Origin: Geothermobacter hydrogeniphilus
Lineage (GTDB): Bacteria > Desulfobacterota > Desulfuromonadia > Desulfuromonadales > Geothermobacteraceae
DNA length: 46,270 nt
Assembly (NCBI RefSeq): GCF_002093115.1
Contig: NZ_NAAD01000024.1
Coordinates: forward strand, 1-46,270
Direction of reading: 5' to 3'
Shown piece after piece: positions 1-8,535 of this stretch. Made by a program: the position numbers and the translations under genes. Within the stretch, counting starts at the first letter, position 1, and each line of letters opens with the position of its first letter. The notes beneath the pieces were generated by a model, which had not been told where the DNA came from, made no database searches, and worked only from the letters and a program-made list of their open reading frames with translations.

Positions 1-85
1 AGGTGATCTTGTGGCTCTTGTCGATGCTCAGGCTGAAGCGGATCCGATCCACTTCGAAGTGTTTTTCCCAGGCAATCTTGTTCAT
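1..85 (-). CDS. Partial gene, 5' end only, unknown product
   Basis: The first 28 codons of a minus-strand gene are visible and the rest lies beyond the window edge. The peptide begins MNKIAWEKHFEVDRIRF, followed by a short stretch rich in S, I, D and K. The ATG is preceded by GGAGG seven bases upstream, so the start is well supported. A TATAAA box and a 19-bp inverted repeat lie further upstream, so this is probably the first gene of a transcript. I do not recognise the family from so little sequence. Confidence 0.6.
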   Translation of the reverse strand, partial: MNKIAWEKHFEVDRIRFSLSIDKSHKIT

Positions 86-126
86 CCGATGACCTCCGGG
101 CAAGAAAGAAGGGGCCTTCGAGGTCA

Positions 127-160
127 TTTATACTTAATCGGTGCGACAATTAATGTCGCA
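127..160 (-). promoter_or_regulatory. Putative promoter with 19-bp inverted-repeat operator
   Basis: A perfect inverted repeat, TGCGACA-ATTAA-TGTCGCA, occupies 142-160. Read toward the partial gene at 1-85, a -10-like TATAAA (132-127) follows nine bases after it. A -35 box would fall inside the palindrome, which suits a regulator competing with or contacting RNA polymerase. A near-identical arrangement occurs at 25138-25171 upstream of the AAA+ ATPase gene. The regulator is unknown. Confidence 0.5.
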
Positions 161-215
161 TTGGTTGGGGATTAGAATGTCTGGAGAGTTTTCTGAGATG
201 GTTATAACCTGACAG

Positions 216-624
216 TTGGCCACAAAATGAAGTGGTGGTCATGCCGCCCCTGGCTGGGGTAAAGATGGAGTTGTCGAAACTTCATCAACCTCAGCAAAGA
301 AGAACGTCATGACCACCAAACACAAAGTAGCACGAAGGAAGCTCAGCCTGCTAGAACTCGCTGCCGAAATGAACAATGTCAGCAAGGCTTGCCGCATCAT
401 GGGGTATTCCCGGCAACAGGTCTATGAGATCCGTCGCAACTACCAGACGTATGGTGCACAAGGCCTGATCGTCCAGCGTCCCGGAGTCGCCTTTATCGAC
501 GGATTGCCAAAGAGCAAAGAAACGAACAGCAAAGCAACCAAAGAAGCTGCGTAACCTGTCACCCTGCCAGGGGCGGATGTACCAGGTGATAACTATCTCT
601 GTACACCTGGAGTGTGGGACCAAA
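216..624 (+). mobile_element. Internally deleted IS481-type element (remnant)
   Basis: A short open frame resembling only the two ends of an IS481-type transposase is bracketed by inverted sequences. The best pair is CCGCCCCTGGC at 244-254 and its complement at 566-576; one mismatch beyond, three more bases match. Outer candidate ends are TTGGCCACA at 216 and the complement of TTGGTCCCACA ending at 624. A further small hairpin with CCAGGTG/CACCTGG arms lies at 582-609. The element would be about 410 bp, far below a complete IS481. The exact ends are estimates and no target duplication was confirmed. Confidence 0.5.
309..554 (+). pseudogene. IS481-family transposase, N- and C-terminal remnant
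   Basis: This 81-residue frame starts MTTKHKVARRKLSLLEL and continues with NNVSKACRIMGYSRQQVYEI, the helix-turn-helix start typical of long IS481-family transposases. After about residue 57 (GLIVQRPGV) similarity to the expected DNA-binding region stops. The frame ends in AFIDGLPKSKE plus a Lys/Ala-rich tail, which resembles the C-terminus of the same family. The whole rve-type DDE catalytic core is missing, so it cannot transpose by itself. An in-frame internal deletion is the simplest reading. The short protein could still bind the element ends. Confidence 0.6.
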
Positions 625-629
625 ATAAA

Positions 630-1619
630 TTATGGACTTGGGGTAAATGGAAACATATTTTTTAAGGTTTTAGTAAATTTTTTCCCACCAGTGAGGGCCT
701 TAACAACTTGACTTCTATCTGTAAAAGTATTTGTTGAACCCTGCCATGCAGTAAGTAGCTCAACAGCATTACTACAATGCTTTATAAATTCCGCAAAATC
801 ATGTGTATTAGCTCTTTTTGGTTTCAATATTAAACGTCCACCACTATCTAATTCAAATGTTAGGTCAATAAAATTGTTTTTACAGAAAACCTTATCACCT
901 TTATTCATTTTTCCAGACTGTATAAGATCCCAATATTCACCAGTCTTAATTTCGACAGCCTCTTTAATTTGTTCAGAAATATATTCATTAATCGATCTAT
1001 TATTGTGGATATTTGGCCTTTTCCCGCGACCACCAGCAATAGTCGCATAAGTATATTTTGCCATATTATGCCAAAAAGTTCCCAAATCCCCCTTCCTCAT
1101 ACCTTGCATTATCTCAATAAAGTTCTCATCACTTAACGACAATGACAATACATTAAATATTTTATTGCTCTTGTAATTATCTAACGGTCGATCATCATTG
1201 AATTTAAACTCAATATATTTCTTAGATAAGAAAAAATGCCACTCAAATCCATTAGTCAATATCCCCCAAGGATATTCTTGATTATCTCTCATATATTTAG
1301 TTATTTGCTCTTCATGTTTTTTTAAGTTTGTTTCTAATAAGGATTTTGCCTCAATGATTAGGGAATAGTGATTATTCTCTTGTGGAGTTATAACAAAATC
1401 AAATCTTTGATTGCTATATTCATCAGAACCTTGCTCCATCTTAACATCTTTTAAAGGATCGAATCCAAGGACGACTTCAAACAAAGGCAAGACAATGCAA
1501 TATTCAACACCCTTTTCTTTCAGTCTACGAACTATATCATTCCATTCTTCATCTTTTTCAATCTTCGCTCGAGAAAGATAACTTAATCTATCTCTAAAGC
1601 TTTGTTCAGTTAACTCCAT
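630..1619 (-). CDS. Solitary type I restriction HsdR-N-like nuclease
   Basis: The protein of about 329 residues resembles the N-terminal nuclease domain of type I restriction subunits. A PD-(D/E)XK-like signature is visible: D74 in RFDFVI, then IIEAKS giving E90 and K92. A stretch reading GILTNGFEWHFF follows, typical of HsdR-N-like folds where the core sheet continues. No helicase motifs are present, so it is a stand-alone nuclease-like protein. The start at 1619 is chosen because GGAGG lies five bases upstream; ATG at 1622 and TTG at 1631 are alternatives. It is much more AT-rich than hsdR just upstream on the same strand, which suggests separate acquisition. Its target and activity are unknown. 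Confidence 0.65.
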   Translation of the reverse strand: MELTEQSFRDRLSYLSRAKIEKDEEWNDIVRRLKEKGVEYCIVLPLFEVVLGFDPLKDVKMEQGSDEYSNQRFDFVITPQENNHYSLIIEAKSLLETNLKKHEEQITKYMRDNQEYPWGILTNGFEWHFFLSKKYIEFKFNDDRPLDNYKSNKIFNVLSLSLSDENFIEIMQGMRKGDLGTFWHNMAKYTYATIAGGRGKRPNIHNNRSINEYISEQIKEAVEIKTGEYWDLIQSGKMNKGDKVFCKNNFIDLTFELDSGGRLILKPKRANTHDFAEFIKHCSNAVELLTAWQGSTNTFTDRSQVVKALTGGKKFTKTLKNMFPFTPSP

Positions 1620-1754
1620 CATTCCCTCCAACGTTTTGTTTTGAATTAACGAAGACCTATCTCAATGCTCGAACGTTACCATTCTTGACTTCTCACCACA
1701 ATAATCTATCGAGAAATGGTGAATTCAAATTGCCAAGTTCTCCGCACACCACGA

Positions 1755-4700
1755 TCAACAGCCCCTGGTTTCATGCCGGTATTTCTTGAAGTTCTGTGCC
1801 TGCTCGAAGATCTCCTTGTACACATCGTCATGCGTAATCGGTGGATACCCGTTCTCCGCCAGCAGCATAATCAAATCCACTTTCAACTCCGCCTTGATGT
1901 CTTCGCGGTTGTCCCAGTCCGTGTACTTCGTCTTGTCGTCCACAACGTCCTTCACAGCCTTCGAGAGAGGGATCAGCTTCTCGTCGGGATACTTGAACTC
2001 GTACTTCTTCGCGATCGCCTTCAGGATGTCGTAAAAGGCTTTCTCCTCGAAGTCTATACCCAAGTCTACGAAGGACGCCTTCTCCTTTTTCAGTGCCTCG
2101 TACAGATCAATAATCTCGTCGGTGAAGTCCTCCAGAACATTGCTCACCAGAACGTCCTGCTCCTTACGATCGTTATACTTGTCCACGAGTGCCTTGAACA
2201 TTTTCGCAAAGTCAGCGCCCTTGGCCTTGTTCGTCTTTTTGAAGTCGTCGATCGCCTTCTTCAGCAGTTTCTGAAGGAGTTTCAGTTTTGTGTTGGGCAG
2301 CTTGATCTTCTTGATCTTCTCCAGGAACTCATCATCGAACAGATCGATCTCGGCCTCCCCGCTGTCACCCAGCTTGAACACTTCCTCCACGCCATCCGCC
2401 TTGATCGCCTCCTCGATCATCTCCCGCACCCGCGCATTCATTTGCGCCAGATCCGGGGCGTCGCCCTTCGTTAGCTTGAACACGATGGACCTCACCGCGA
2501 TGTAAAAGTGGATCGTATCCCGCTCCAACTGCGTGAAGGCGTCACTGTTGCAGCAGATGTCGTAGGCTGCCTTCATCCGCTTCACCAGGTACATGAACTG
2601 CTTTTCCTGCTTTTCGGTCACCTGGGCAAACTCCGCCGCCATGTTCAGGCAGTGAAGCTGTTTCAACGCATTCCCACTGAAGTACGGACTGGAATCGAAT
2701 TTGTGGAACATCTTCCCCAGCAGGTCGAGCTGATCCTTCACGACAACCACCGCTTGCTGGATTTCCTCGATCGTTACACCATCACCGAGGTTCCCATACT
2801 GAGCCAGGGCCAGATTCATTTGCTTCTTGATCCCGATGTAATCGACGACCAGCCCCTTGTCTTTCCCGGCGTAACGCCGGTTCACCCGTGAAATCGTCTG
2901 GATCAGGCTGTGCCGCCGGATCGGCTTGTCGATGTAGATCGTATCGAGAAACGGCACGTCGAACCCTGTCAGCCACATATCCACCACAATCGCGATCTTA
3001 AAATTCGACTTTGCGTTTTTGAACTGCCGGTCCAACTCCTTCCGGTAGTCCTTCGTCCCAAGCATCTTGTACAGGGCTTCTTCGTCATCCTTGCCGCGCG
3101 TCATCACCATCTTGATCCGCGCCATCGGCTTGATCTCTCGCTTCTCCTTCTTCGTCAGCGTCGCGCCTTCCTCGCAAACCCTGACTTCGGCCCACTCCGG
3201 CCGCAGGGCGATAACCTCTTTGTACAGCATGTAGGCAATCTCCCGATTGCTGCACACGAACATCGCCTTGCCCTTGACCGTTGCCCCTTCACTCACCCGT
3301 GTCTCGTAGTGCTTCACAAAGTCCTCGGCCACCGCTTTGATCCGGTCGGGGTCACCAAGGATCAAGTTCATCTGCGCATTGGCCCGCTTGCTCTCCTCGA
3401 TCGCATAGTCGCTGGCGCCGTCATCGGCGCACTGCGCATAATAGTCCTCGATCTCCTGGAGCTTGGCATTGTCCAGAAGCACCTTCGCAGCCCGGCCCTC
3501 ATACACGATGCGCACGGTGATTTCGTCCCTCACCGACTCTTCCATCGTGTAGGCATCGACCACCTTGCCGAACACGTCCAGCGTCGCGTCGATGGGCGTA
3601 CCCGTGAAGCCGACATAGGTCGCATTCGGCAGGGAGTCATGCAGATACTTGGCAAAGCCATAGCTCCGCTTTACGCCGTTCTCCGTCACCTTGATCTTCT
3701 GGTCCAGGTTCACCTGGCTGCGGTGTGCCTCGTCGGAAATGCAGATCACATTGTCCCGCCGCGTCAGCAGGCGGGTGTCCTCCGTAAACTTGTGGATCGT
3801 TGTCAGGAACACACCGCCGCTCACGCGCCCGTGCGGTGCCACGACATACTCCCCGTGTTCCTCTGCAGCCAGTTGGGCCGGCGCATCCAATCGTCGATCA
3901 CCTTGGCCGTCCGGTTTGTCCGGAAGCTCAAACGGTCCGCGCAAACAGGCCCGCAACTCCTCCCGGCTCTCGACACTGATGATTTCTTCGTCGCCGATAT
4001 ACCCCTTGGCCGCGGTAAACTGCCGCGCAAGCTGGTCATCCAGGTCGGTCCGATCCGTAATCAAGACCAGCGTCGGGCTGGCGAAGGCCTCGCTCTTCAT
4101 CAGCAGCCGCGAGAGGAACAGCATAGTGAAACTCTTGCCGCAGCCCGTCGCGCCGAAGTAGGTGCCGCCCTTGCCGTCGCCCTCCGGCCGCCGGTGTTTC
4201 TGGATATTAGCGAACAGCTTGCGCGCGGCGTAATACTGCGGATAGCGGCAGACGATCTTCTCCTCCCTCTTCGAGCTGTCCGGGAAGAAAATAAAGTTGT
4301 GGATCACGTCCCGCAGCCGCCCCTTGTCGAACAGCCCGTGGATCATCGTGAACAGCGAGTCGATACCGTCCCGCTCGATCTTCTCGTCGCCCGTGACCTT
4401 GCGCCACGCATAGAAGAACTCATAGGCCGCGAACAGGGAGCCCATCTTGTTGTTCACCCCGTCGCTGATCACGCACAGCGCGTTGTATTTCAGCAGCTCG
4501 GGGATGTCCCGCCGGTAGCGTGTGGTCAACTGCACATAGGCGTCATGGATCGTCGCCTCTTCCCGGATCGCGCTCTTGAACTCGAACACTACCAGCGGCA
4601 GTCCGTTGATATAGAGAATCCCGTCCGGTATCCGTTTCTCGAAGCCCTCAATCTCCAACTGGTTGACGAGCTTGTAGAGGTTCCGGTCGGCGGGGGAGTA

Positions 4701-5024
4701 GTCAATCAGGTGGATGAACAGGTCCTTCCGGCTCCGGTCCTCCCGTTTCAGCAGGAACCCGTCCGACACCATCTTCATGAACGCCTTGTTGCTGCCATAC
4801 AGGTCCGACGCCGGCAGCCGCTCGATCTTGTTGATGATGAACTCGATCTCGCCATCCGTGATCCCGTCCCCGGCATAGCGCTCTTGCAGGTACGCCCGCA
4901 GGTCGTCCTTGATCAGGACATCTTCCGGGCCGCGTGCGATATCCGCGCCCGGGACATGGGGATAGCCCTGTTCGCCCAGCAGTTCGATGATCGCTTGTTC
5001 GAGTTGGGATTCGGTGAATTTCAT
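1755..5024 (-). CDS. hsdR: Type I restriction enzyme, R (motor/nuclease) subunit
   Basis: This 1089-residue protein is the ATP-dependent translocase and nuclease subunit of a type I restriction-modification complex. The N-terminal nuclease domain shows D134 in RIPDG and E148/K150 in VVFEFKS. The superfamily 2 motor follows, with Walker A GATGCGKS near 291, the DEAH box of CISDEAHRSQ near 431 and motif VI QTISRVNRRY. A long helical C-terminal region probably docks on HsdM/HsdS. Length is normal and the frame is intact. The ATG overlaps the hsdS stop as TAATG and has GGAGG four bases upstream, which implies translational coupling. Confidence 0.95.
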   Translation of the reverse strand: MKFTESQLEQAIIELLGEQGYPHVPGADIARGPEDVLIKDDLRAYLQERYAGDGITDGEIEFIINKIERLPASDLYGSNKAFMKMVSDGFLLKREDRSRKDLFIHLIDYSPADRNLYKLVNQLEIEGFEKRIPDGILYINGLPLVVFEFKSAIREEATIHDAYVQLTTRYRRDIPELLKYNALCVISDGVNNKMGSLFAAYEFFYAWRKVTGDEKIERDGIDSLFTMIHGLFDKGRLRDVIHNFIFFPDSSKREEKIVCRYPQYYAARKLFANIQKHRRPEGDGKGGTYFGATGCGKSFTMLFLSRLLMKSEAFASPTLVLITDRTDLDDQLARQFTAAKGYIGDEEIISVESREELRACLRGPFELPDKPDGQGDRRLDAPAQLAAEEHGEYVVAPHGRVSGGVFLTTIHKFTEDTRLLTRRDNVICISDEAHRSQVNLDQKIKVTENGVKRSYGFAKYLHDSLPNATYVGFTGTPIDATLDVFGKVVDAYTMEESVRDEITVRIVYEGRAAKVLLDNAKLQEIEDYYAQCADDGASDYAIEESKRANAQMNLILGDPDRIKAVAEDFVKHYETRVSEGATVKGKAMFVCSNREIAYMLYKEVIALRPEWAEVRVCEEGATLTKKEKREIKPMARIKMVMTRGKDDEEALYKMLGTKDYRKELDRQFKNAKSNFKIAIVVDMWLTGFDVPFLDTIYIDKPIRRHSLIQTISRVNRRYAGKDKGLVVDYIGIKKQMNLALAQYGNLGDGVTIEEIQQAVVVVKDQLDLLGKMFHKFDSSPYFSGNALKQLHCLNMAAEFAQVTEKQEKQFMYLVKRMKAAYDICCNSDAFTQLERDTIHFYIAVRSIVFKLTKGDAPDLAQMNARVREMIEEAIKADGVEEVFKLGDSGEAEIDLFDDEFLEKIKKIKLPNTKLKLLQKLLKKAIDDFKKTNKAKGADFAKMFKALVDKYNDRKEQDVLVSNVLEDFTDEIIDLYEALKKEKASFVDLGIDFEEKAFYDILKAIAKKYEFKYPDEKLIPLSKAVKDVVDDKTKYTDWDNREDIKAELKVDLIMLLAENGYPPITHDDVYKEIFEQAQNFKKYRHETRGC

Positions 5025-6301
5025 TAAGCCTCCGCCCCACTCGTTGCTGAGGAAAACATCAGCTTATCTTGTCCCAATGCGGTCGGCTCTAAGCTCTCCA
5101 TCTTTGTCATTCTGGAAAGCAGGACACCAGCCAGCCTATCCAATAGAGATATCTGGTCTCGGAATGCTCTGATATTCTCCAGAACAACTGAAGTGTGCCT
5201 TTGAAAGGTCTTCAGTATGCAGGCGTCAGGCTGTAGGACGGAAAATGAAGAGATCTCGGGGGCCGTCAACTGACCTTGTGCAGAGGCGGCATCATCGTAA
5301 TAACGAAAGCCCTTGATAGCGAAATACAAGTAGCTCAAACTGAACTTATCTTTTGGAGTCACGGCTATCAGTCTGACAATCGGGACGAATGGTTCCAACC
5401 TCAAGACGGTATAACCAATGATCGCCCCCCTTGCTGAAACGGTTATGCTCGGATCTGTCACCCGTGCGCTGGATGTATATCCGTACAGCCCTTCATTCAC
5501 TGTCGTATTTGAGTAAACAGGAATATTACATGTCTCTGTCTTGCAGGGAGATGTATCCTTTGGCCGATCACCTCCGGCCAAGATATTGGCAACGCTGCCG
5601 AGTGTGGTGTTATTCCACCCCTTCGGAATATCCTGCTCCAGAACCTCGTTGTACACCATTTCGCCGCCGCTGGACTTGTACGGCTGGCCTGCCAGTTCCG
5701 GCTTGCCGATCGATGCCGCGTACTCGGCGGTCATGGGAAACTCGAACTCGACGAACCACCGCCTGTAAATCGCCTGCGCCGCTTCCTCCAGCTTCTCGTT
5801 CAGCCGCGCGTTCAGCCGGATGCGGTCCACAACCGTCTGATACTCCTTCACAATCTCCCGCTGCTTGTCGATGGAGGGGATGGGCAGCTCGACATCGCAC
5901 ATCTCGTCCCAGCCAAACAGCTCGCGCACGCTGCCATGCGATTTGAATCTCGCGTACCGGTCAAACTCCGGGCGGCGGAACCACATCATCAGGTATTCCG
6001 GCAACAGTTTCTCCTGGTCGATGATCTCGAAGACGGTGTAGGATGTGGAAATGATGCACTCCGGCACTGAAAGCAGAGCGATTGATATCTTGTCGCTGTT
6101 TCGGGATGTAACCGGGCCGTAGGCGAACTGCTTCTCTCGTACAATTTTGTAGCGGGACATGTCCGTGCCAATGGTGTTAGCTATCGACGGAATAAACTCT
6201 TTCGATACGCTCACACCCAGAAGTAACGTCACACTTAGATTGCTGTTCTTCTCAACGACCTCACGGATGTACGGACCCAGCTTTTTATAAGTCGATCGCA
6301 T
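5024..6301 (-). CDS. hsdS: Type I restriction enzyme, S (specificity) subunit
   Basis: This 425-residue protein should set the DNA sequence recognised by the HsdMR complex. It has the usual two-half layout. A first target-recognition domain covers about residues 1-150, then a helical conserved region with NARLNEKLEEAAQAIYRRWF. A second target-recognition domain covers about 230-380, closed by another helical region (SLLDRLAGVLLSRM). Such domains are exchanged readily between strains, so the target cannot be read from sequence. The start overlaps the end of hsdM by 17 bases and the stop overlaps the hsdR start. The RBS is weak (GGGAATTGGG), consistent with coupling to hsdM. Confidence 0.93.
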   Translation of the reverse strand: MRSTYKKLGPYIREVVEKNSNLSVTLLLGVSVSKEFIPSIANTIGTDMSRYKIVREKQFAYGPVTSRNSDKISIALLSVPECIISTSYTVFEIIDQEKLLPEYLMMWFRRPEFDRYARFKSHGSVRELFGWDEMCDVELPIPSIDKQREIVKEYQTVVDRIRLNARLNEKLEEAAQAIYRRWFVEFEFPMTAEYAASIGKPELAGQPYKSSGGEMVYNEVLEQDIPKGWNNTTLGSVANILAGGDRPKDTSPCKTETCNIPVYSNTTVNEGLYGYTSSARVTDPSITVSARGAIIGYTVLRLEPFVPIVRLIAVTPKDKFSLSYLYFAIKGFRYYDDAASAQGQLTAPEISSFSVLQPDACILKTFQRHTSVVLENIRAFRDQISLLDRLAGVLLSRMTKMESLEPTALGQDKLMFSSATSGAEA

Positions 6302-7862
6302 AGCCCAATTCCCTGAACACCTTGAGGAGTTCTGCCCTGGAATCGGCTTCCTGCTTCAGCAGCTCAGCAAATTCACTCTGCAGGCTTCTCATTTTCTCGT
6401 CGAAGTCGATGTTTTCGTCGCGGTTCACAAACTCGATGTACTTGCTGGGGACCAGCGAGTAGTCCTTGGCGCGGACTTCCTCGATGTTCGCCGAGTAGCA
6501 GTACTCGAGCACATCCTCGTACTCATCGGCCGCGCGTTCCTCCTGCCAGGTGTGAAAGGTTTCGGTGATTCTTGCCCGGTCGTCATCGGAGAACTGGATG
6601 TATTTCTTCTCGAACGGCTCGCCCCACTGCCGCAGATCCATGAACAAAATCTCGTCTTCCCGGTCGCGGTAGTGCCGGCTCAGGTCGCCGTGCTTGACGG
6701 TATGCGCTTTGCGGTTCTTGTTGATGATCCAGAGGGTGACGCTGATGTCGGTGGTGTAGAACATGTTACGGGGCAGGATCAGGATCGCCTCGACCAGCCG
6801 GTTCTCGATCAGCTTCTTGCGGATGGCCTTCTCCTGGCCATCGCCCGAGAGCGCCCCGTTGGCCAGAATGAAGCCGGCCACGCCATTGGCAGACAGCTTG
6901 GACACCATGTGCAGAATCCATGCATAGTTGGCGTTGCCGGTAGGCGGCACCTCGTAACCCGCCCAGCGCGGATCATCGACCAGCTCATCAGACGCGCGCC
7001 ACGCCTTCAGATTGAAGGGCGGGTTCGCCATGATGAAGTCGGCCTTCAAATTCGGATGCTGGTCGTTCGCGAAGGTGTCATCCGCCTTCACGCCCAGGTT
7101 GGCCGAGATGCCGCGAATGGCGAGGTTCATCTTCGCCAGCTTCATCGTCGTGGTGGTGCCTTCCTGCCCGTAGATGGAGACATTCTTCGTGTTGCCCCGG
7201 TGGCTCTCGACGAACTTCACCGACTGCACGAACATGCCGCCGGAACCGCAGCAGGGGTCGTAAATCTTGCCCTTGTAGGGCTCGATCAGTTCGGCGATCA
7301 GATTGACGATGCTTTTGGGCGTATAGAACTCGCCCTTGCCCTTGCCCTCGGCCAGCGCGAACTTGCTCAGGAAATACTCGTACACCCGGCCCACCACATC
7401 CTGCGACTTGTCGGCCAGCGTGTTGATGTTGCTGATGGTGTCGATCAGCGCCGCCAGCTTGCTGCGGTCCAGGTCGAGCCGGGAGAAGTAGTTATCCGGC
7501 AACGCGCCCGCCAGCGACTTGTTGTTCTTTTCGATGGTGTGCAGGGCGGTGTCGATCTTCAGCGCCAGATCGTCCTGTTTTGCGTTCGCCTGGATGTACG
7601 ACCAGCGGGATTCCTCTGACAGATAGAAGACGTTCTTCATGGTGTAGAACTCCACCATGTCCACGAACTGCGCCTTGCCCTCGTCGATGATCTCCTGCCG
7701 CCGCTCCAGGAATTTGTCCGAGGCGAACTTCAGGAAGATCAGACTCAGCACCACATGCTTGTATTCCGCCGGCTCCACCGAGCCCCGCAGCTTGTTGGCC
7801 GAATCCCAGAGGGTTTCCTCAAAGCTTTTGCTGTTTTTCTTCGCCGTCTTTTTCTTTGCCAT
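6285..7862 (-). CDS. hsdM: Type I restriction enzyme, M (methyltransferase) subunit
   Basis: This 525-residue N6-adenine DNA methyltransferase is the first gene of the hsdM-hsdS-hsdR operon. The N-terminal HsdM helical domain (FEETLWDSANKLRGSVEP) is followed by the SAM-binding motif DPCCGSGGMF near 202 and the catalytic NPPF near 280. The N-terminus is lysine-rich (MAKKKTAKKN). An AAGGA sits seven bases before the ATG. With HsdS it protects the host sites, and with HsdR it forms the restriction complex. The frame is intact and the length normal. Confidence 0.95.
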   Translation of the reverse strand: MAKKKTAKKNSKSFEETLWDSANKLRGSVEPAEYKHVVLSLIFLKFASDKFLERRQEIIDEGKAQFVDMVEFYTMKNVFYLSEESRWSYIQANAKQDDLALKIDTALHTIEKNNKSLAGALPDNYFSRLDLDRSKLAALIDTISNINTLADKSQDVVGRVYEYFLSKFALAEGKGKGEFYTPKSIVNLIAELIEPYKGKIYDPCCGSGGMFVQSVKFVESHRGNTKNVSIYGQEGTTTTMKLAKMNLAIRGISANLGVKADDTFANDQHPNLKADFIMANPPFNLKAWRASDELVDDPRWAGYEVPPTGNANYAWILHMVSKLSANGVAGFILANGALSGDGQEKAIRKKLIENRLVEAILILPRNMFYTTDISVTLWIINKNRKAHTVKHGDLSRHYRDREDEILFMDLRQWGEPFEKKYIQFSDDDRARITETFHTWQEERAADEYEDVLEYCYSANIEEVRAKDYSLVPSKYIEFVNRDENIDFDEKMRSLQSEFAELLKQEADSRAELLKVFRELGYAIDL

Positions 7863-8535
7863 AAATATCCTTCCAAAGCCGTGCGAGATTCAGGTTGCCA
7901 CGGTCTGCGTATTTCAGGGGGACAATTTACTTGATGAGAATCATGCAAACCCTCAAAGAAAGGAGCCTGCAACGCACTGCTATCTCACCGTTTAGTCGAT
8001 AAACAGAAAGCTTGGAAACTCACTTGCGGCATACTAAGTTCTCCAAAACACAAGTAACTACAATGAGTTCCAAGACATGGCACATTGTAGCACCGTTATT
8101 TCTCAAATAGTATGATTTTTCCCGAGACATGAATTTCAGTCTCTCGCCAACAGGCACCAGGAAGGACAGAGATTTCGCTCGTTCTCCCCTTGGTCGCAGT
8201 TTGTTGCCATGCTGACGGCCCAGTTGTCGGTTCACAGCAGCCTGCGCGACGTGGTCAACACCCTTGGTGTGCAAGGCTGCAAGCCGTCAAGACTCAATTC
8301 TGGATCTCTCTCTACGCACATCTGGTCTTCTCGTTTCTGAGGTTCCAGTCAAAGCTCGGGACTTCGTTACAGCGTGTATTACGAATATTACAGATCAATT
8401 TGTTCGATCGGCGCGATTTGATGAGTCTGTTTCGACCGCCGCGCACTAACTATTCCAACCCACCTGACGCTGTTGAAACAGTTTTCCAGACTGCCCACAA
8501 TTTCGGGGGAAGGTCAGACCGTTTCTTCCCCCCGC
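7863..8535. other. Intergenic region between hsdM and addA
   Basis: About 670 bases without a convincing gene. It must contain the hsdM promoter, but I see no clear -35/-10 pair. A minus-strand open frame of 84 codons at 8020-8274 has no recognisable family, so I do not call it. The 3' end of addA lies just to the right. Base composition is mixed and more AT-rich around 8030-8110, as expected for a junction between separately acquired modules. Confidence 0.4.

Noticed and set aside
2910-5027. A 705-codon open frame antisense to hsdR
   Set aside because: It lies fully opposite a complete hsdR, has no domain motif, and is rich in residues expected from reverse reading of a GC-rich gene.
8020-8274. 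An 84-codon minus-strand frame between hsdM and addA
   Set aside because: No recognisable family or motif supports it.
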